Positions 37,466-47,279 are shown, numbered from the stretch's first letter. The stretch is 64,000 bases of DNA from Streptomyces sp. A 4/2 (GCF_940670765.1 NZ_CALNVW010000016.1:62001-126000), one strand, 5' to 3'. Notes: generated by a model from the sequence alone, not told the origin. Translations and numbers: made by a program.

Positions 37466-38092
37466 TCACGGCGCGGGCGCGGGAGGCGACATCCCGGCGA
37501 GCAGCATCCGGCAGCCCAGCCGTAGATCCGACTCCACCTCCGGCATCGAGATCCGCCCCTGCAGGCCCGACTGAAGTACTCCGTACCAGAGTTGGAGCAG
37601 CAGCCGGACGCGGGTCAGGTCCTCGGGGGTGGGATGTTCCAGACCGATCACGTCCAGGATGACGGCACGGATGCCGCTGTCGATCGCGGCCACCCCGGGC
37701 ACCTTCCCGGCATCGGCGTTGGTGGCCGAGGTGAGCATCGCGTTGGCCAGCTCGGGGCGGCGCAGCAGTGCACGGCTGGCCTGCTGGAGGACACCGAACG
37801 CGGCCTCGTGGGACGGCAGTCCGGCGACGGGCCGCCGCTGGGCGAAGGTGTCGCCGAGGCGTCCCACCTGATCGGCCATCACTCCGACGAACAAGTGCGT
37901 CTTGGACGGGAAATACCGGTAGAGGGTCCCGATGGCGACGCGGGCCTGCCGGGCCACCTCGTGCATCTGGACCCGCTCCAGTCCGTTCACGGCGGCCAGC
38001 TGGGCAGCCGCCTCCAGCAGACGCAGCCGCCGGGCCCGCTGGTCCGGCGAGCTGGGCTCCGCCGCCGGGCGGTTCTCCGCAACTCTGGGCAC
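37466..38092 (-). CDS. TetR-family regulator, KstR-like (copy 2)
   Basis: 208 residues, the same length and layout as the TetR at 33000-33626, with a near-identical recognition region (VQMHEVARQARVAIGTLYRYFPSK) and a matching C-terminal ligand domain (LLLQLWYGVLQSGLQGRISM). The two copies probably arose by duplication and flank the fadD3/SDR/Hsd4A segment. They may bind the same AACTAGAAT boxes with different effectors, or heterodimerise; neither is shown by the sequence. Confidence 0.88.
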   Translation of the reverse strand: MPRVAENRPAAEPSSPDQRARRLRLLEAAAQLAAVNGLERVQMHEVARQARVAIGTLYRYFPSKTHLFVGVMADQVGRLGDTFAQRRPVAGLPSHEAAFGVLQQASRALLRRPELANAMLTSATNADAGKVPGVAAIDSGIRAVILDVIGLEHPTPEDLTRVRLLLQLWYGVLQSGLQGRISMPEVESDLRLGCRMLLAGMSPPAPAP

Positions 38093-38114
38093 TGGCTTCC
38101 CCGTTCCTCGGATT

Positions 38115-38153
38115 CAGGACGGCCGGGACTTCTTCACCGTCCCGGCCGTCCTG
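38115..38153. terminator. Hairpin terminator after hsaC
   Basis: A perfect 15-bp stem, CAGGACGGCCGGGAC / GTCCCGGCCGTCCTG, with a 9-base loop. It lies downstream of the leftward hsaC operon and just upstream of the second KstR-like gene, so it likely insulates the regulator from hsa transcription. Confidence 0.8.
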
Positions 38154-38252
38154 GGTGAGCGGCATCAGCCGGTCACGAGCACACCGGCCCCGTGCCGATA
38201 CGCCGTCACCTCGCGCACGGCACAGGCACACGGCGTCGTAGGGGCCTTCGGG

Positions 38253-39185
38253 TCAGCGCTCCTCTCCCGCGGGCAGCGGGGCGAAGGCGGCCAGCGGCTG
38301 GGTGCCGGACCAGTCGTGGCCCCAGTAGCTGTCGGCGGTGATCTCCTCGGCCGTGTAGTGGGTCTCGTCGACGAGCATCCCCTCACTGCCGTACTCGACG
38401 TCCCAGCCGCCGGGCGCCCGGACGTAGAAGGACACCATCTTGTCGTTGGTGTGCCGGCCGAGGGTCGAGGACAGCGGGAAGCCGTGCTGATGCACCCGGT
38501 CGAGGGCGATCCCGACGGCGTCGAGGCTGTCCGCCTCGACCATCAGGTGCACCAGGCCGGGCGCTTCGCCGTGCGGCGCGGGAACGACCGCCAGGCTGTG
38601 GTGGCGCTCGTTGACGCCCAGGAAACGCACCCGGCGCGGCGGGTCGGTGACCGGGCCGCCGAGCCGCATCGCGCCGCGCGGCAGGAAGTCCAGGACCTCG
38701 GTGTAGAAGGTGACCGTCTCGTCCATCCGGGTCGTGGGCAGTACGACATGTCCCATGCCGGCGCCCCCCGTGACGAACCGCTGGCCCGCGCCCGTGAGCA
38801 GGGGGCTGTGGTCGAGTACCGGCGCGTAGAAGACTTCGAGCGGGGTGCCCCCGGGGTCGGTGAAGGCAATGGCCTCCTCCACACCCCGCTCCGACGTCCG
38901 GTCCGGGGAGAGCTCCTTCACCGCTGTGCCGGAGGCCTCGACGGCGTGCCGTACCCGGGCGAGTGCGAACTGGTCGCGCACCTCCCAGCCCACGGCCTCC
39001 ACCCGGTCGCTGTCGCCGGGGAGCAGGGTCAGCCGGGCCCTGCGCTCGTCCATGCGCAGGTACAGCCCTTCGGGGTCGGGCCCCTTCCCCTCGGCGAACC
39101 CGAGTGCGTCGACGGCCAGTTCACGCCAGCGGTCGAGGTGTCGGGTGCGGACCACGAGGTATCCCAGTGCGCGGATCTCAGCCAT
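38253..39185 (-). CDS. hsaC: HsaC extradiol dioxygenase
   Basis: 310 residues, two-domain type I extradiol dioxygenase. Fe(II) ligands are His146 (GMGHVVLP), His213 (GLVHLMVE) and Glu264 (GWDVEYGSEG), with supporting His195/196 and Tyr254. HsaC cleaves the catechol 3,4-DHSA between C4 and C5 of the former ring A to give 4,9-DSHA. Last gene of the hsaE-G-F-hsaA2-hsaC operon. Confidence 0.94.
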   Translation of the reverse strand: MAEIRALGYLVVRTRHLDRWRELAVDALGFAEGKGPDPEGLYLRMDERRARLTLLPGDSDRVEAVGWEVRDQFALARVRHAVEASGTAVKELSPDRTSERGVEEAIAFTDPGGTPLEVFYAPVLDHSPLLTGAGQRFVTGGAGMGHVVLPTTRMDETVTFYTEVLDFLPRGAMRLGGPVTDPPRRVRFLGVNERHHSLAVVPAPHGEAPGLVHLMVEADSLDAVGIALDRVHQHGFPLSSTLGRHTNDKMVSFYVRAPGGWDVEYGSEGMLVDETHYTAEEITADSYWGHDWSGTQPLAAFAPLPAGEER

Positions 39186-39273
39186 CTGTCGTCGGCTCCA
39201 TCGTCAGGTCGGAACGGGTCCGGGCGGGTCGGGCCGGCCCGGTGCGGGCCCTTGCGGGCCCGGGGCACGGGTG

Positions 39274-40458
39274 TCAGATCATCGAGCGCATCGGCCCCTG
39301 CGGCGGCTCGATGCCCAGGTCGGTGAGCGCCGAGGCGTGGAACACCGAACCGGGTACGTGGATGGCGTGCGCGAGGCCGGTGTGCGCGTCGCGCCAGAAG
39401 CGCTGCAAGGGGTTGTCCATGCGCATGGCGTTGCCCCCGGAGCGGGCGACGATCTCGTCCATCGCACGGACCGCTCGCCAGGCCGCCCCGACCTGGATGC
39501 GCCGGCCCGCCGCCCGGTCCCCGAAGGTCACTTCCCGTCCGGCCTCGACGGTGTCGTACATCCGGGAGACGTTGTCGAGCAGGGCGGTGCGGGCCGCGCC
39601 GATCTCGGCGGTGGCCTCGCTGAGCGCGTACAGGGCGTGCGGGTCGTCCTTGATCCTGGTGCCGGTCACCGTGGTGCGGTGGCGCTGGTACTCCACGTGG
39701 TGGGCGAGTGCGCCCTCGGCGATGCCGATGACCGCGGAGGTGATGCCCAGCGGGAAGGCGCAGGAGAACGGCAGATGGTAGGCGGGGTTGGTCAGGCCCG
39801 CTTCCTTGGCGGCGGTGCCGTCGACCACCTTGTTGTACGGGATGACCCGGTGGTCGGGGACGAACGCGTCCGTGACGACGACGTCCTTGCTGCCGGTGCC
39901 GCGCAGCCCGACGACGTCCCACGAGTCCTCGATGATCTCGTAGTCGGAGCGGGGCAGGATCAGGTGCAGCGACTGCGGGGGCGATACGGGGGTGCCGTCG
40001 GCGTCCCCCAGGAAGCCGCCCAGAAAGATCCACCGGCAGTGGTCGGTCCCGGAGGAGAACTGCCAGTGCCCGCTGAAGAGATAGCCGCCGTCGACCGGCC
40101 TGGCCACACCCATCGGGGCGTACGGGGAGGCGATCCAGGTGTCCTGGTCCTCGCCCCAGACCTCCTCCTGGACCTTCGGGTCGGCGAAGGCCATCTCCCA
40201 CGGGTGCACCCCCACCACGCCGCTGACCCAGCCGGTGGCGCCGTCCAGTGCGGCGACCGCCATCACGGTCTCGGCGAACTCACGCGGGTGTGCCTCCAGG
40301 CCTCCGTGCGTCTTCGGCTGGAGCATCCGCATGGTTCCGGCCTCGCGGAGCAGTTCGGCCGTCCGGTCGGTGAGCCTGCCCCGGGCCTCGTTGCGCGGGC
40401 CGAGTTCGCGGAGCTCGTCCGCCCTGGCCATGATCCTGTCGAGTGCGGTGTCGGCCAT
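39274..40458 (-). CDS. Second HsaA-like flavin-dependent monooxygenase
   Basis: 394 residues, HsaA/HpaH fold: TMRMLQPKTHGGLEAHPREFAE, GWVSGVVGVHPWEM, FSSGTDHCRWIFLGG, VGLRGTGSKDV and FWRDAHTGLAHAIH. It is embedded in the hsa operon next to hsaC, whereas the other copy (26005-27174) is beside kshA. It differs from HsaA at the substrate-side SSGCDHASW string, which reads SSGTDHCRW. It would take reduced flavin from HsaB. It could be the 3-HSA hydroxylase or act on a hydroxylated analogue. ATG 40458 follows GAGGAAGAG. Confidence 0.88.
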   Translation of the reverse strand: MADTALDRIMARADELRELGPRNEARGRLTDRTAELLREAGTMRMLQPKTHGGLEAHPREFAETVMAVAALDGATGWVSGVVGVHPWEMAFADPKVQEEVWGEDQDTWIASPYAPMGVARPVDGGYLFSGHWQFSSGTDHCRWIFLGGFLGDADGTPVSPPQSLHLILPRSDYEIIEDSWDVVGLRGTGSKDVVVTDAFVPDHRVIPYNKVVDGTAAKEAGLTNPAYHLPFSCAFPLGITSAVIGIAEGALAHHVEYQRHRTTVTGTRIKDDPHALYALSEATAEIGAARTALLDNVSRMYDTVEAGREVTFGDRAAGRRIQVGAAWRAVRAMDEIVARSGGNAMRMDNPLQRFWRDAHTGLAHAIHVPGSVFHASALTDLGIEPPQGPMRSMI

Positions 40459-40511
40459 CTCTTCCTCAATTCCTCTGCTGCGCTGCGGCCCTGTCGGACC
40501 GGGGGGACTGC

Positions 40512-41552
40512 TCAGGCGCCGACGGCTGCCTTGTTCTTCGCCGCCAGACCGACGGCGATCTCGATCAGCTGGTCCTCCTGGCCGCCGACGAGTTCGCGCC
40601 GTCCGGCCTCGATGAGGATCTCCGCGCCGGACACCCCGTAGCGCCGGGCCTGCCGGTCCGCGTGCTTGAGGAAGCTGGAGTACACCCCCGCGTAGCCCAT
40701 GGTCAGGGAGAGCCGGTCGAGCAGGCACTCGCCGTCCATCACGGGACGGACCACGTCCTCCGCCGCGTCGATGATCTTCAGGGTGTCGATGCCGGTCCGG
40801 ATGCCGAGCTTCTCCGCGACGGCCGCGAAGGCCTCGACCGGGGTGTTGCCCGCACCGGCCCCGAACCGCCGGGTCGAGCCGTCGATCTGGAGGGCGCCGG
40901 CCCGTACGGCGAGTACGGAGTTGGCCACTCCCAGCCCGAGGTTCTCGTGTCCGTGGAATCCCACCTGGGCGTCCGCGCCGAGCTCGGCGACCAGGGCCGC
41001 CACCCGGTCACTGGTCTGCTCCAGCACCAGTGCCCCGGCCGAGTCCACGATGTAGACGCACTGGCAGCCCGCGTCGGCCATGATGCGGGCCTGCGTCGCC
41101 AGGGCCTCCGGCGGACTGCTGTGCGACATCATCAGGAAACCCACGGTCTCCAGGCCGAGTTCGCGGGCCAGTCCGAAGTGCTGGACGGAGATGTCCGCCT
41201 CGGTGCAGTGGGTGGCGATGCGGCAGATGGCCGCGCCGTTGTCGGCCGCGCTCCGGATGTCGTCCTGTACGCCCAGTCCGGGCAGCATGAGGAAGGCGAT
41301 CCGGGCCCGGGTGGCGGTCTCCACCGCGGCCTTGATCAGTTCCTGCTCGGGGGTGTGGCTGAAGCCGTAGTTGAAGGACGATCCGCCGAGTCCGTCGCCG
41401 TGGGTGACCTCGATGACGGGCACTCCCGCGTCGTCGAGAGCCGCCACGATCGAGCGGACGTGCTCGACGGTGAACTGGTGCTGCTTGGCGTGCGAGCCGT
41501 CCCGCAGCGAGGAGTCGGTGACCCGGATGTCGAGGTCTGCGCTGTAGGGCAT
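40512..41552 (-). CDS. hsaF: 4-hydroxy-2-oxoacid aldolase HsaF (DmpG family)
   Basis: 346 residues. Metal and catalytic motifs of DmpG-type aldolases: [16 protein letters not shown] at the N-terminus, [16 protein letters not shown], and the metal-binding [17 protein letters not shown]-terminal communication domain follows. It splits 4-hydroxy-2-oxohexanoate to pyruvate and propanal and passes the aldehyde through a tunnel to HsaG, encoded just upstream. Confidence 0.95.
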   Translation of the reverse strand: MPYSADLDIRVTDSSLRDGSHAKQHQFTVEHVRSIVAALDDAGVPVIEVTHGDGLGGSSFNYGFSHTPEQELIKAAVETATRARIAFLMLPGLGVQDDIRSAADNGAAICRIATHCTEADISVQHFGLARELGLETVGFLMMSHSSPPEALATQARIMADAGCQCVYIVDSAGALVLEQTSDRVAALVAELGADAQVGFHGHENLGLGVANSVLAVRAGALQIDGSTRRFGAGAGNTPVEAFAAVAEKLGIRTGIDTLKIIDAAEDVVRPVMDGECLLDRLSLTMGYAGVYSSFLKHADRQARRYGVSGAEILIEAGRRELVGGQEDQLIEIAVGLAAKNKAAVGA

Positions 41553-41593
41553 GTGAAGGTGTCTCCCTCGAAGAGGTGGGGGCCCGGGGCCGG

Positions 41594-42496
41594 TCAGGCC
41601 CGGCCCGTGGTGATCTGCCGGGCGAAGCCCTCGCCGACCCTGGTGGCGGCGGCGGTCATGATGTCGAGGTTCCCGGAGTACGGCGGCAGGAAGTCACCGG
41701 CGCCCTCGACCTCCAGGAAGACCGCGACACGGGCGAACCCGCCGCTGCCGGGGCCGGGATCGTCGAACTGCGGCTCGGCGCGCAGCCGGTAGCCGGGGAC
41801 GTACGCGGCCACGTCGGCCACCATCCGGTGGACGGAGGCGGAGACGGCCGAGCGGTCCGCGTCGGCCGGGAGCGAGCAGAACACCGTGTCCCGCATGAGC
41901 ATGGGCGGTTCGGCCGGGTTGAGGATGATGATGGCTTTGCCCTTGCGGGCGCCGCCGATCCGCTCGATGCCCCGGCTGGTGGCGTGGGTGAACTCGTCGA
42001 TGTTCTGCCGGGTGCCCGGCCCCGCCGACGGCGACGCGACGCTCGCCACGATCTCGGCGTACGCCACCTCGGTCACCCGGGACACGGCGTGCACGATCGG
42101 GATGGTCGCCTGGCCCCCGCAGGTGATGAGGCTGACGTTCGGGGCCTCCAGGTGCTCGCCCTGGTTGACGGCCGGCACCACGGCCGGACCGATGGCCGCG
42201 GGCGTCAGATCGACGGCCTGGATGCCCAGTTCGGCGTAGCGCGGGGCGTTGGCCCGGTGGACGTGGGCGGAGGTCGCCTCGAAGACGATGTCGGGGAGTT
42301 CGTCCTGTTCCAGCAGCGGGCCGACCCCCGTGGAGCCGGTGGTCAGGCCGTGGTCGGCCGCACGTTTCAGTCCGGGGCTGTCCGCGTCGACGCCGATCAT
42401 CCAGCGGGGCTCGATGGCGTCCGAGCGGAGCAACTTGTACATCAGATCGGTGCCGATGTTCCCGGAACCGACAATGGCTGCACTGGCCTTGGTCAC
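41594..42496 (-). CDS. hsaG: Acylating aldehyde dehydrogenase HsaG (DmpF family)
   Basis: 300 residues. NAD-binding [20 protein letters not shown], catalytic Cys126 ([12 protein letters not shown]), and [20 protein letters not shown]. It converts the propanal from HsaF to propionyl-CoA. GTG 42496 is chosen with GAGGCGAGA upstream; a longer reading to 42553 would overlap hsaE. Forms a complex with HsaF. Confidence 0.94.
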   Translation of the reverse strand: MTKASAAIVGSGNIGTDLMYKLLRSDAIEPRWMIGVDADSPGLKRAADHGLTTGSTGVGPLLEQDELPDIVFEATSAHVHRANAPRYAELGIQAVDLTPAAIGPAVVPAVNQGEHLEAPNVSLITCGGQATIPIVHAVSRVTEVAYAEIVASVASPSAGPGTRQNIDEFTHATSRGIERIGGARKGKAIIILNPAEPPMLMRDTVFCSLPADADRSAVSASVHRMVADVAAYVPGYRLRAEPQFDDPGPGSGGFARVAVFLEVEGAGDFLPPYSGNLDIMTAAATRVGEGFARQITTGRA

Positions 42497-42506
42497 TGCT
42501 CTCGCC

Positions 42507-43292
42507 TCACTGGAAGATGACGGACACGGAGCCGAGTCCGCCGAACTCGGCATGGAAGTCGTCCCCGGGGCGGACGTCGACCGCCCGGGTGCACGAACCG
42601 GGCAGGACGAGGTGACCGGCCTCCAGCCGCACGCCGAACGCGGCGACCTTGCGGGCCAGCCAGGCGACGGCGGTGGTGGGGTCGCCCAGGACCGCGCCGG
42701 TGTTGCCGCGGGCGGCCTCCTGGCCGCGGCGGTGCAGTACGGCGGGTATGTCGGCGAGGTCCAGGTCCGACGGCCGGACCCGCGCGGCGCCGAGCACCAC
42801 CCCGGCGGAGGAGGCGTTGTCGGCGACCGTGTCCGGGAGTCCGATCCGCCAGTCCTTGATCCGGCTGTCGATCAGCTCGATGCTCGGTACGACGTACTCC
42901 GTGGCGGCGAGTACGTCCGCCGTCGTACAGCCCTCACCGGGCAGGGCGGCGCCCAGCAGGAACCCGACCTCCACCTCGACCCGGGGGTAGCAGTAGTCGC
43001 CGGTCTCCACCGGCACGTCCTCGGACAGCACCATGCCGGAGAGCAGATGGCCGTAGTCCGGTTCGTCCACCCCCATCATCTGCTGCATGACCTCCGAGGA
43101 GAGCCCGACCTTGTGACCGCGCACCGTGGCGCCGTCGGCGAGTTGGCGGCGGATGTTGGCCAGTTGGATCTCGTAGGCGTCGACCACGTCGATGCCGGGG
43201 TAGCTGTCGGTCAGCGGGGAGACCGGGGAGCGGTCCCGCTGTGCCGCCCACAACAGGTCTGCGGCTTCGGCACGTTGCGCCGCATCGAGCAT
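42507..43292 (-). CDS. hsaE: 2-hydroxypenta-2,4-dienoate hydratase family HsaE
   Basis: 261 residues, fumarylacetoacetase-like/MhpD fold: [38 protein letters not shown], and [21 protein letters not shown]. It hydrates 2-hydroxyhexa-2,4-dienoate, released by HsaD, to 4-hydroxy-2-oxohexanoate. ATG 43292 follows AGGAGG by 6 bases. First gene of its leftward operon; an IclR-type box lies 113 bases upstream in the gap after kshB. Confidence 0.94.
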   Translation of the reverse strand: MLDAAQRAEAADLLWAAQRDRSPVSPLTDSYPGIDVVDAYEIQLANIRRQLADGATVRGHKVGLSSEVMQQMMGVDEPDYGHLLSGMVLSEDVPVETGDYCYPRVEVEVGFLLGAALPGEGCTTADVLAATEYVVPSIELIDSRIKDWRIGLPDTVADNASSAGVVLGAARVRPSDLDLADIPAVLHRRGQEAARGNTGAVLGDPTTAVAWLARKVAAFGVRLEAGHLVLPGSCTRAVDVRPGDDFHAEFGGLGSVSVIFQ

Positions 43293-43404
43293 CGGGACCT
43301 CCTGGAACCGAATCGGGAAGGGAAGAGCGAGGACCGGGGTACGTGGGTACGGGCCGTGGGGACACGGGAAAGGTTGCAGTCCCCGTGCGGTCGCAGGAGC
43401 CCGC

Positions 43405-43419
43405 TCCCGCTGAGTGGGA
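43405..43419. promoter_or_regulatory. IclR-type operator box 5
   Basis: TCCCGCTGAGTGGGA, one mismatch pair from a perfect palindrome. It lies in the 166-bp gap between kshB and hsaE, which shows that hsaE-G-F-hsaA2-hsaC has its own promoter rather than only read-through from kshB. Confidence 0.68.
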
Positions 43420-43458
43420 ATCGCGCCGGGGCCCGGAGCCTGTCGTCCGGATCAGGCG

Positions 43459-44514
43459 CTACGCGTCATAGCTGACCGAGAGCCGTTCGGTGAGCGCGGT
43501 GGACTGGCAGGCGAGGATGTAGCCCTCGTCGAGGTCGGCCTGTTCCAGTACCTCGTTGCGTTCCATGGCGACCTCACCGGCCAGGAGCCGGCAGGCGCAG
43601 GCACTGCACGAGCCCTCCCGGCAGGAGAACGGCGCGTCCAGACCGGCCGCCAGCAGGGCGTCCAGCAGTCTGGTTCCCGGAGGCAGGGGTACCGTGCGGG
43701 TCTCGCCGTCGAGCCGGACCTCGGCGGTGCCCGCGGGGCCCGCCGGATCCTCGGACGCCGCCGGACCGGTGGGCTCCGGTCCTGCGAACGGGTCTCCCGC
43801 CAGGGAGGAGAACCGTTCGACGTGCACCCGCTCCGCCGGCATGCCGAGCCCGGTGAGCACCGCCACCACGGCGTCCATGAAGGGGCCGGGGCCGCAGACG
43901 AAGGCCTCCCCGGCCGTGCGGGACAGGGCGAGTTGGCGCAGTCCGGCTTCGGTGGGCAGGCCCTGGACCGACTCCAGCCAGTGCACGACGTGCAGCCGCC
44001 GGGGGTACTCGCGGGCGAGCGCGATGAGCTCGTCGCGGTAGATCACCGAGCCCTCGTCCCGGTTGGCGTAGACGAGCGTCACGGTGCCCGAACCGGCGTG
44101 CAGCGCCGATTTGAGGATCGACATGACCGGCGTGATGCCGCTGCCCCCGGCGAACAGGACGAAGTCGGTGTCCAGCGATGCCGGGGTGAACGTACCGGCG
44201 GGGCGCAGGACTTCCAGCGTGCAGCCCTCCCGGACGGTGTCGCAGATCCAGTTGGATCCGTGGCCGCCGCGGGTGCGCTTGACGGTGATCCTCGGCTTCT
44301 CGCCGAGGACGGGAGAGCTGGCGAGCGAGTAGCAGCGCGCCACGCTGCCGGTCCCGCCACCGGCCTCCGGTATCCGGACGGTGAGGAACTGGCCGGGGCG
44401 GTAGGCGAACCGTCCGGCGTCGCCGGGGGCCGGTTCGAGAACGAGTGAGTACGCGTCCGGGGTCTCGGCGAGCATCTCGACGACCCGGACACGGAGCGGG
44501 CGGGGATGTGACAT
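43459..44514 (-). CDS. kshB: 3-ketosteroid 9alpha-monooxygenase, reductase component
   Basis: 351 residues, ferredoxin-NADP reductase class with a C-terminal 2Fe-2S domain. FAD motif RCYSLASSP, NAD motif FAGGSGITPVMSILKSAL, and plant-type cluster ligands Cys298-x4-Cys303-x2-Cys306-x29-Cys336. It passes electrons from NADH to KshA. About 65 residues between the NAD and 2Fe-2S domains are Pro/Ala-rich linker. Third gene after hsaD and kstD, 19 bases from kstD. Confidence 0.94.
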   Translation of the reverse strand: MSHPRPLRVRVVEMLAETPDAYSLVLEPAPGDAGRFAYRPGQFLTVRIPEAGGGTGSVARCYSLASSPVLGEKPRITVKRTRGGHGSNWICDTVREGCTLEVLRPAGTFTPASLDTDFVLFAGGSGITPVMSILKSALHAGSGTVTLVYANRDEGSVIYRDELIALAREYPRRLHVVHWLESVQGLPTEAGLRQLALSRTAGEAFVCGPGPFMDAVVAVLTGLGMPAERVHVERFSSLAGDPFAGPEPTGPAASEDPAGPAGTAEVRLDGETRTVPLPPGTRLLDALLAAGLDAPFSCREGSCSACACRLLAGEVAMERNEVLEQADLDEGYILACQSTALTERLSVSYDA

Positions 44515-44533
44515 CGGTCGGTCTCCTGGAGTC

Positions 44534-46240
44534 CTACGCCGGATGCGTCGGCGTGGCGCGGGCCGCGTGCCGCGCGGCGATGTGGCCGAACACCATGGCC
44601 GGGCCGATCGTCGCGCCCGCCCCCGCGTACTCACGGCCCATGACGGAGGCGGAGGTGTTCCCGGTGGCGTACAGACCGGGGATCGCGCTGTGGTCGGCGC
44701 GCAGCACCCGGCTGTGCTCGTCACAGACGAGACCGCCCTTGGTGCCGAGGTCGCCGACCTCGATACGGACGGCGTAGAAGGGGCCCCGGTCGATCTCGTC
44801 GAGATTGGGGTTCTTCAGGGTGGGGTCGCCGTAGTAGCGGTCGTACGCGCTGTCCCCCCGGCCGAAGTCCTCGTCCCGGCCCGCGCGGGCGAAGCCGTTG
44901 AACCGCTGGACGGTACGGGTCAGGGCGTCGGCCGGTACGCCGATGCGCTCCGCCAGCCCGGCCAGGGTGTCGGCCCGGTGGACGACTCCGCTGTCGTAGA
45001 AACCCTGCGGGAAGGGGACGCCTGGCAGGACCTGTGCGAAGGGGTAGCGGGATCGGGCCTTGGCGTCCATGACGAACCAGGCGGGGACGTGGCCGCCGTC
45101 GAGCTGATCGTGCACGAAGTTGACATAGGGCGCCGATTCGTTGGTGAACCGCTCCCCCGCCCCGGACACGATGACGGACGGCGGTATGCAGCGCTCCGAG
45201 ACCAGCGGGATCACCACGCCGGACGGGTGCTTGACCGACGGCATCCACCACGCGTCGTCCATCAGGTCCACGGCAGCTCCGGCCTGCTGGCCCGCGATGA
45301 TGCCGTCCCCGACGTTCTCCTGGGCGCCGGCGCTGACGTCCTCCCGGCCGCCCGCGGGCAGGTGGCGTTCGCGCAGGCCCGTGTGGTGGTCGAACCCGCC
45401 GGTGGCGAGCAGGACACCCCGGCGGGCGCGGATCCGTACGGTCCGGCCCTGGTGTTCCACGACCGCGCCGGTGACCGTACCGTCGGCATCGGTCACCAGG
45501 GAGCGCATCGGGGACCGCAGCCACAGCGGGATGTCGTGGTCCTTCAGCGCCATGCGCAGCCGGGCCACCAGGGCGCGCCCTCCGGTGGCCATGTGCCGTC
45601 GGCGGACCACGTTGGAGGAGACCCGCCAGGCCGCGACCAGGGAGGCGCGGCGGCCCTTCCAGGTCCGCTTGACCATGGCGAGGTCGTGGTAGTCCTTCGA
45701 CGTCACCCAGAGGCCGAGCGGCCCCTTGAGGCTGTTGGGCCGCTGGTACTCCTCGTCCGCGCCGAGCCTGCGGGTGTCGAAGGGCAGCGCCTCGATGGTG
45801 CGGCCCAGCGGACGTCCGCCGCTCTTCTCCGGGTGGTAGTCGGAGTAGCCCTTGACCCAGAAGAAGCGCAGGTGCGGGCTGCGGTCGAGCAGGTCCATCA
45901 GCGGGGCGCCCTGGTCGACATAGGCGTCGAGCCGCGCCTGCGGCACCTCGCCCTCGGTGAGGGCGCCGAGGTAGCGCAGGATGGATTCCCGGTCGTCGAC
46001 GACTCCCTTGCGGCGCAGGGTCGGGTTGTTGGGGATCCAGATACCGCCGCCGGAGATGGCGGTGGAGCCGCCGAACGTACGGCCCTTCTCGACGATCAGG
46101 GTGTCCAGGCCGGCGTCGGCCGCGCTCAGCGCGGCGGCCATGCCACCGCCTCCGCTGCCGACGATCAGGAAGTCGACCTGCTGGTCCCAGCCGTCGGATC
46201 CGGCGGCCGGGTTCGTGGCGCGCGTGGCGTCCGCGGTCAT
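44534..46240 (-). CDS. kstD: 3-ketosteroid delta1-dehydrogenase
   Basis: 568 residues. The N-terminal FAD loop is VDFLIVGSGGGGMAAALSAA, followed by FGGSTAISGGGIWIPNN. The family active-site block is GPFYAVRIEVGDLGTKGGL, and the FAD-binding end is GLYATGNTSASVMGREYAGAG. It introduces the 1,2-double bond in ring A, the step next to KshAB hydroxylation. ATGA overlap with hsaD. Length is normal for KstD. Confidence 0.95.
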   Translation of the reverse strand: MTADATRATNPAAGSDGWDQQVDFLIVGSGGGGMAAALSAADAGLDTLIVEKGRTFGGSTAISGGGIWIPNNPTLRRKGVVDDRESILRYLGALTEGEVPQARLDAYVDQGAPLMDLLDRSPHLRFFWVKGYSDYHPEKSGGRPLGRTIEALPFDTRRLGADEEYQRPNSLKGPLGLWVTSKDYHDLAMVKRTWKGRRASLVAAWRVSSNVVRRRHMATGGRALVARLRMALKDHDIPLWLRSPMRSLVTDADGTVTGAVVEHQGRTVRIRARRGVLLATGGFDHHTGLRERHLPAGGREDVSAGAQENVGDGIIAGQQAGAAVDLMDDAWWMPSVKHPSGVVIPLVSERCIPPSVIVSGAGERFTNESAPYVNFVHDQLDGGHVPAWFVMDAKARSRYPFAQVLPGVPFPQGFYDSGVVHRADTLAGLAERIGVPADALTRTVQRFNGFARAGRDEDFGRGDSAYDRYYGDPTLKNPNLDEIDRGPFYAVRIEVGDLGTKGGLVCDEHSRVLRADHSAIPGLYATGNTSASVMGREYAGAGATIGPAMVFGHIAARHAARATPTHPA

Positions 46241-47109
46241 CGTGCGCTCCCTTCGCGCGTGAGGAACGCGAGCACCGCGCTCTCGAACGCGGCTTTCTGT
46301 TCGATCATCACCCAGTGGCCGCAGTCCGGGAAGACGTGCAGTTCGCCACGCGGCAGGGTGCGCATCGGCAGCAGCGCCATGTCGACGGGGCTGACCCGGT
46401 CGTCGCGCCCCCAGGTCAGCAGGGTGGGTGCCTGCACCTTGTGCAACTGGGCCCAGTACGGGGCGGTGTCCGAGGCCGCGGCTGCGGCAGCCTGTCCGGC
46501 GAACGCGGCCCTGCCGTACATCTGCCGGGCGCTCGCCAGCGTGACCGGGTCGGTGGCCTGCGTCCAGCGTTCCTCGATGAGTTCCTCGGTGACCAGCGCC
46601 GGGTCGTGCACCATCGAGAGGAGCCACCGCACCAGGGCCTCCCGGGTGGGGTTCTCGGTGAAGTCCATGAGCAGCCTGATGCCTTCGCCCGGCCCCGGGC
46701 TGAAGATGTTCTTGCCGACGCCGCCGATGGTGACGAGCTTCTCGACCCGCTCGGGGTGGGCGATCGCGAACCGGGTGGCGACGATCCCGCCCATCGAGTT
46801 GCCGACGATGTGTACGCGGTCCAGCCCGAGCCCGTCCAGGAAGCGTTCCACGCTCCGCTGCGCGGTCACCATGGGAGGCCCGTCGGCGGGGTCGCTGACC
46901 CCGAAGCCGGGGAATTCCAGGATCAGGCAGCGGAAGTGCTCCGCGAAGAAGCCGAGGTTGCCACGGTAGTTGCGCCAGCCGGTCACCCCGGGCCCCGACC
47001 CGTGCAACAGCAGCAGTGGCGGGCCCTCCCCGGCCTCGTGGTAGCGCAGGACGCCGCCGTCGGTGGCCAGTTCGCGCAGGGTGGCCCGGTAACTCGTATC
47101 AGTGGTCAT
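46237..47109 (-). CDS. hsaD: HsaD meta-cleavage-product hydrolase
   Basis: 290 residues, alpha/beta hydrolase of the MCP hydrolase class: oxyanion LLLLHGSGPGVTGWRNY, nucleophile Ser105 in GNSMGG, Asp in TWGRDDRVSP, and His in DCGHWVMIEQ. It hydrolyses 4,9-DSHA to the C/D-ring acid (HIP precursor, DOHNAA) and 2-hydroxyhexa-2,4-dienoate. First gene of hsaD-kstD-kshB, divergent from hsaB. Confidence 0.94.
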   Translation of the reverse strand: MTTDTSYRATLRELATDGGVLRYHEAGEGPPLLLLHGSGPGVTGWRNYRGNLGFFAEHFRCLILEFPGFGVSDPADGPPMVTAQRSVERFLDGLGLDRVHIVGNSMGGIVATRFAIAHPERVEKLVTIGGVGKNIFSPGPGEGIRLLMDFTENPTREALVRWLLSMVHDPALVTEELIEERWTQATDPVTLASARQMYGRAAFAGQAAAAAASDTAPYWAQLHKVQAPTLLTWGRDDRVSPVDMALLPMRTLPRGELHVFPDCGHWVMIEQKAAFESAVLAFLTREGSAR

Positions 47110-47225
47110 CGTCCGCCTCGGTCGGGGTGGTTCGGGTGAATGAGGATCGGCTGGGGTGGGGTTCGGGTGCGGTGGGTGCCCGTCGCCAGGACCGTAGGCC
47201 GCCGGGCCCGGCGCCGCGGGTCACG

Positions 47226-47240
47226 TCCCGATCAGCGGGA
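47226..47240. promoter_or_regulatory. IclR-type operator box 6
   Basis: TCCCGATCAGCGGGA, a perfect 5-5-5 palindrome 117 bases upstream of the hsaD start in the 263-bp hsaD/hsaB gap. Confidence 0.7.
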
Positions 47241-47264
47241 TCCCGGGCACCGGCCCCGGCGCCG

Positions 47265-47279
47265 TTCCACTGAGCGGGA
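47265..47279. promoter_or_regulatory. IclR-type operator box 7
   Basis: TTCCACTGAGCGGGA, 94 bases upstream of hsaB and 39 bases from box 6. Read on the other strand it is TCCCGCTCAGTGGAA, matching consensus at 14 of 15 positions. Confidence 0.65.
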
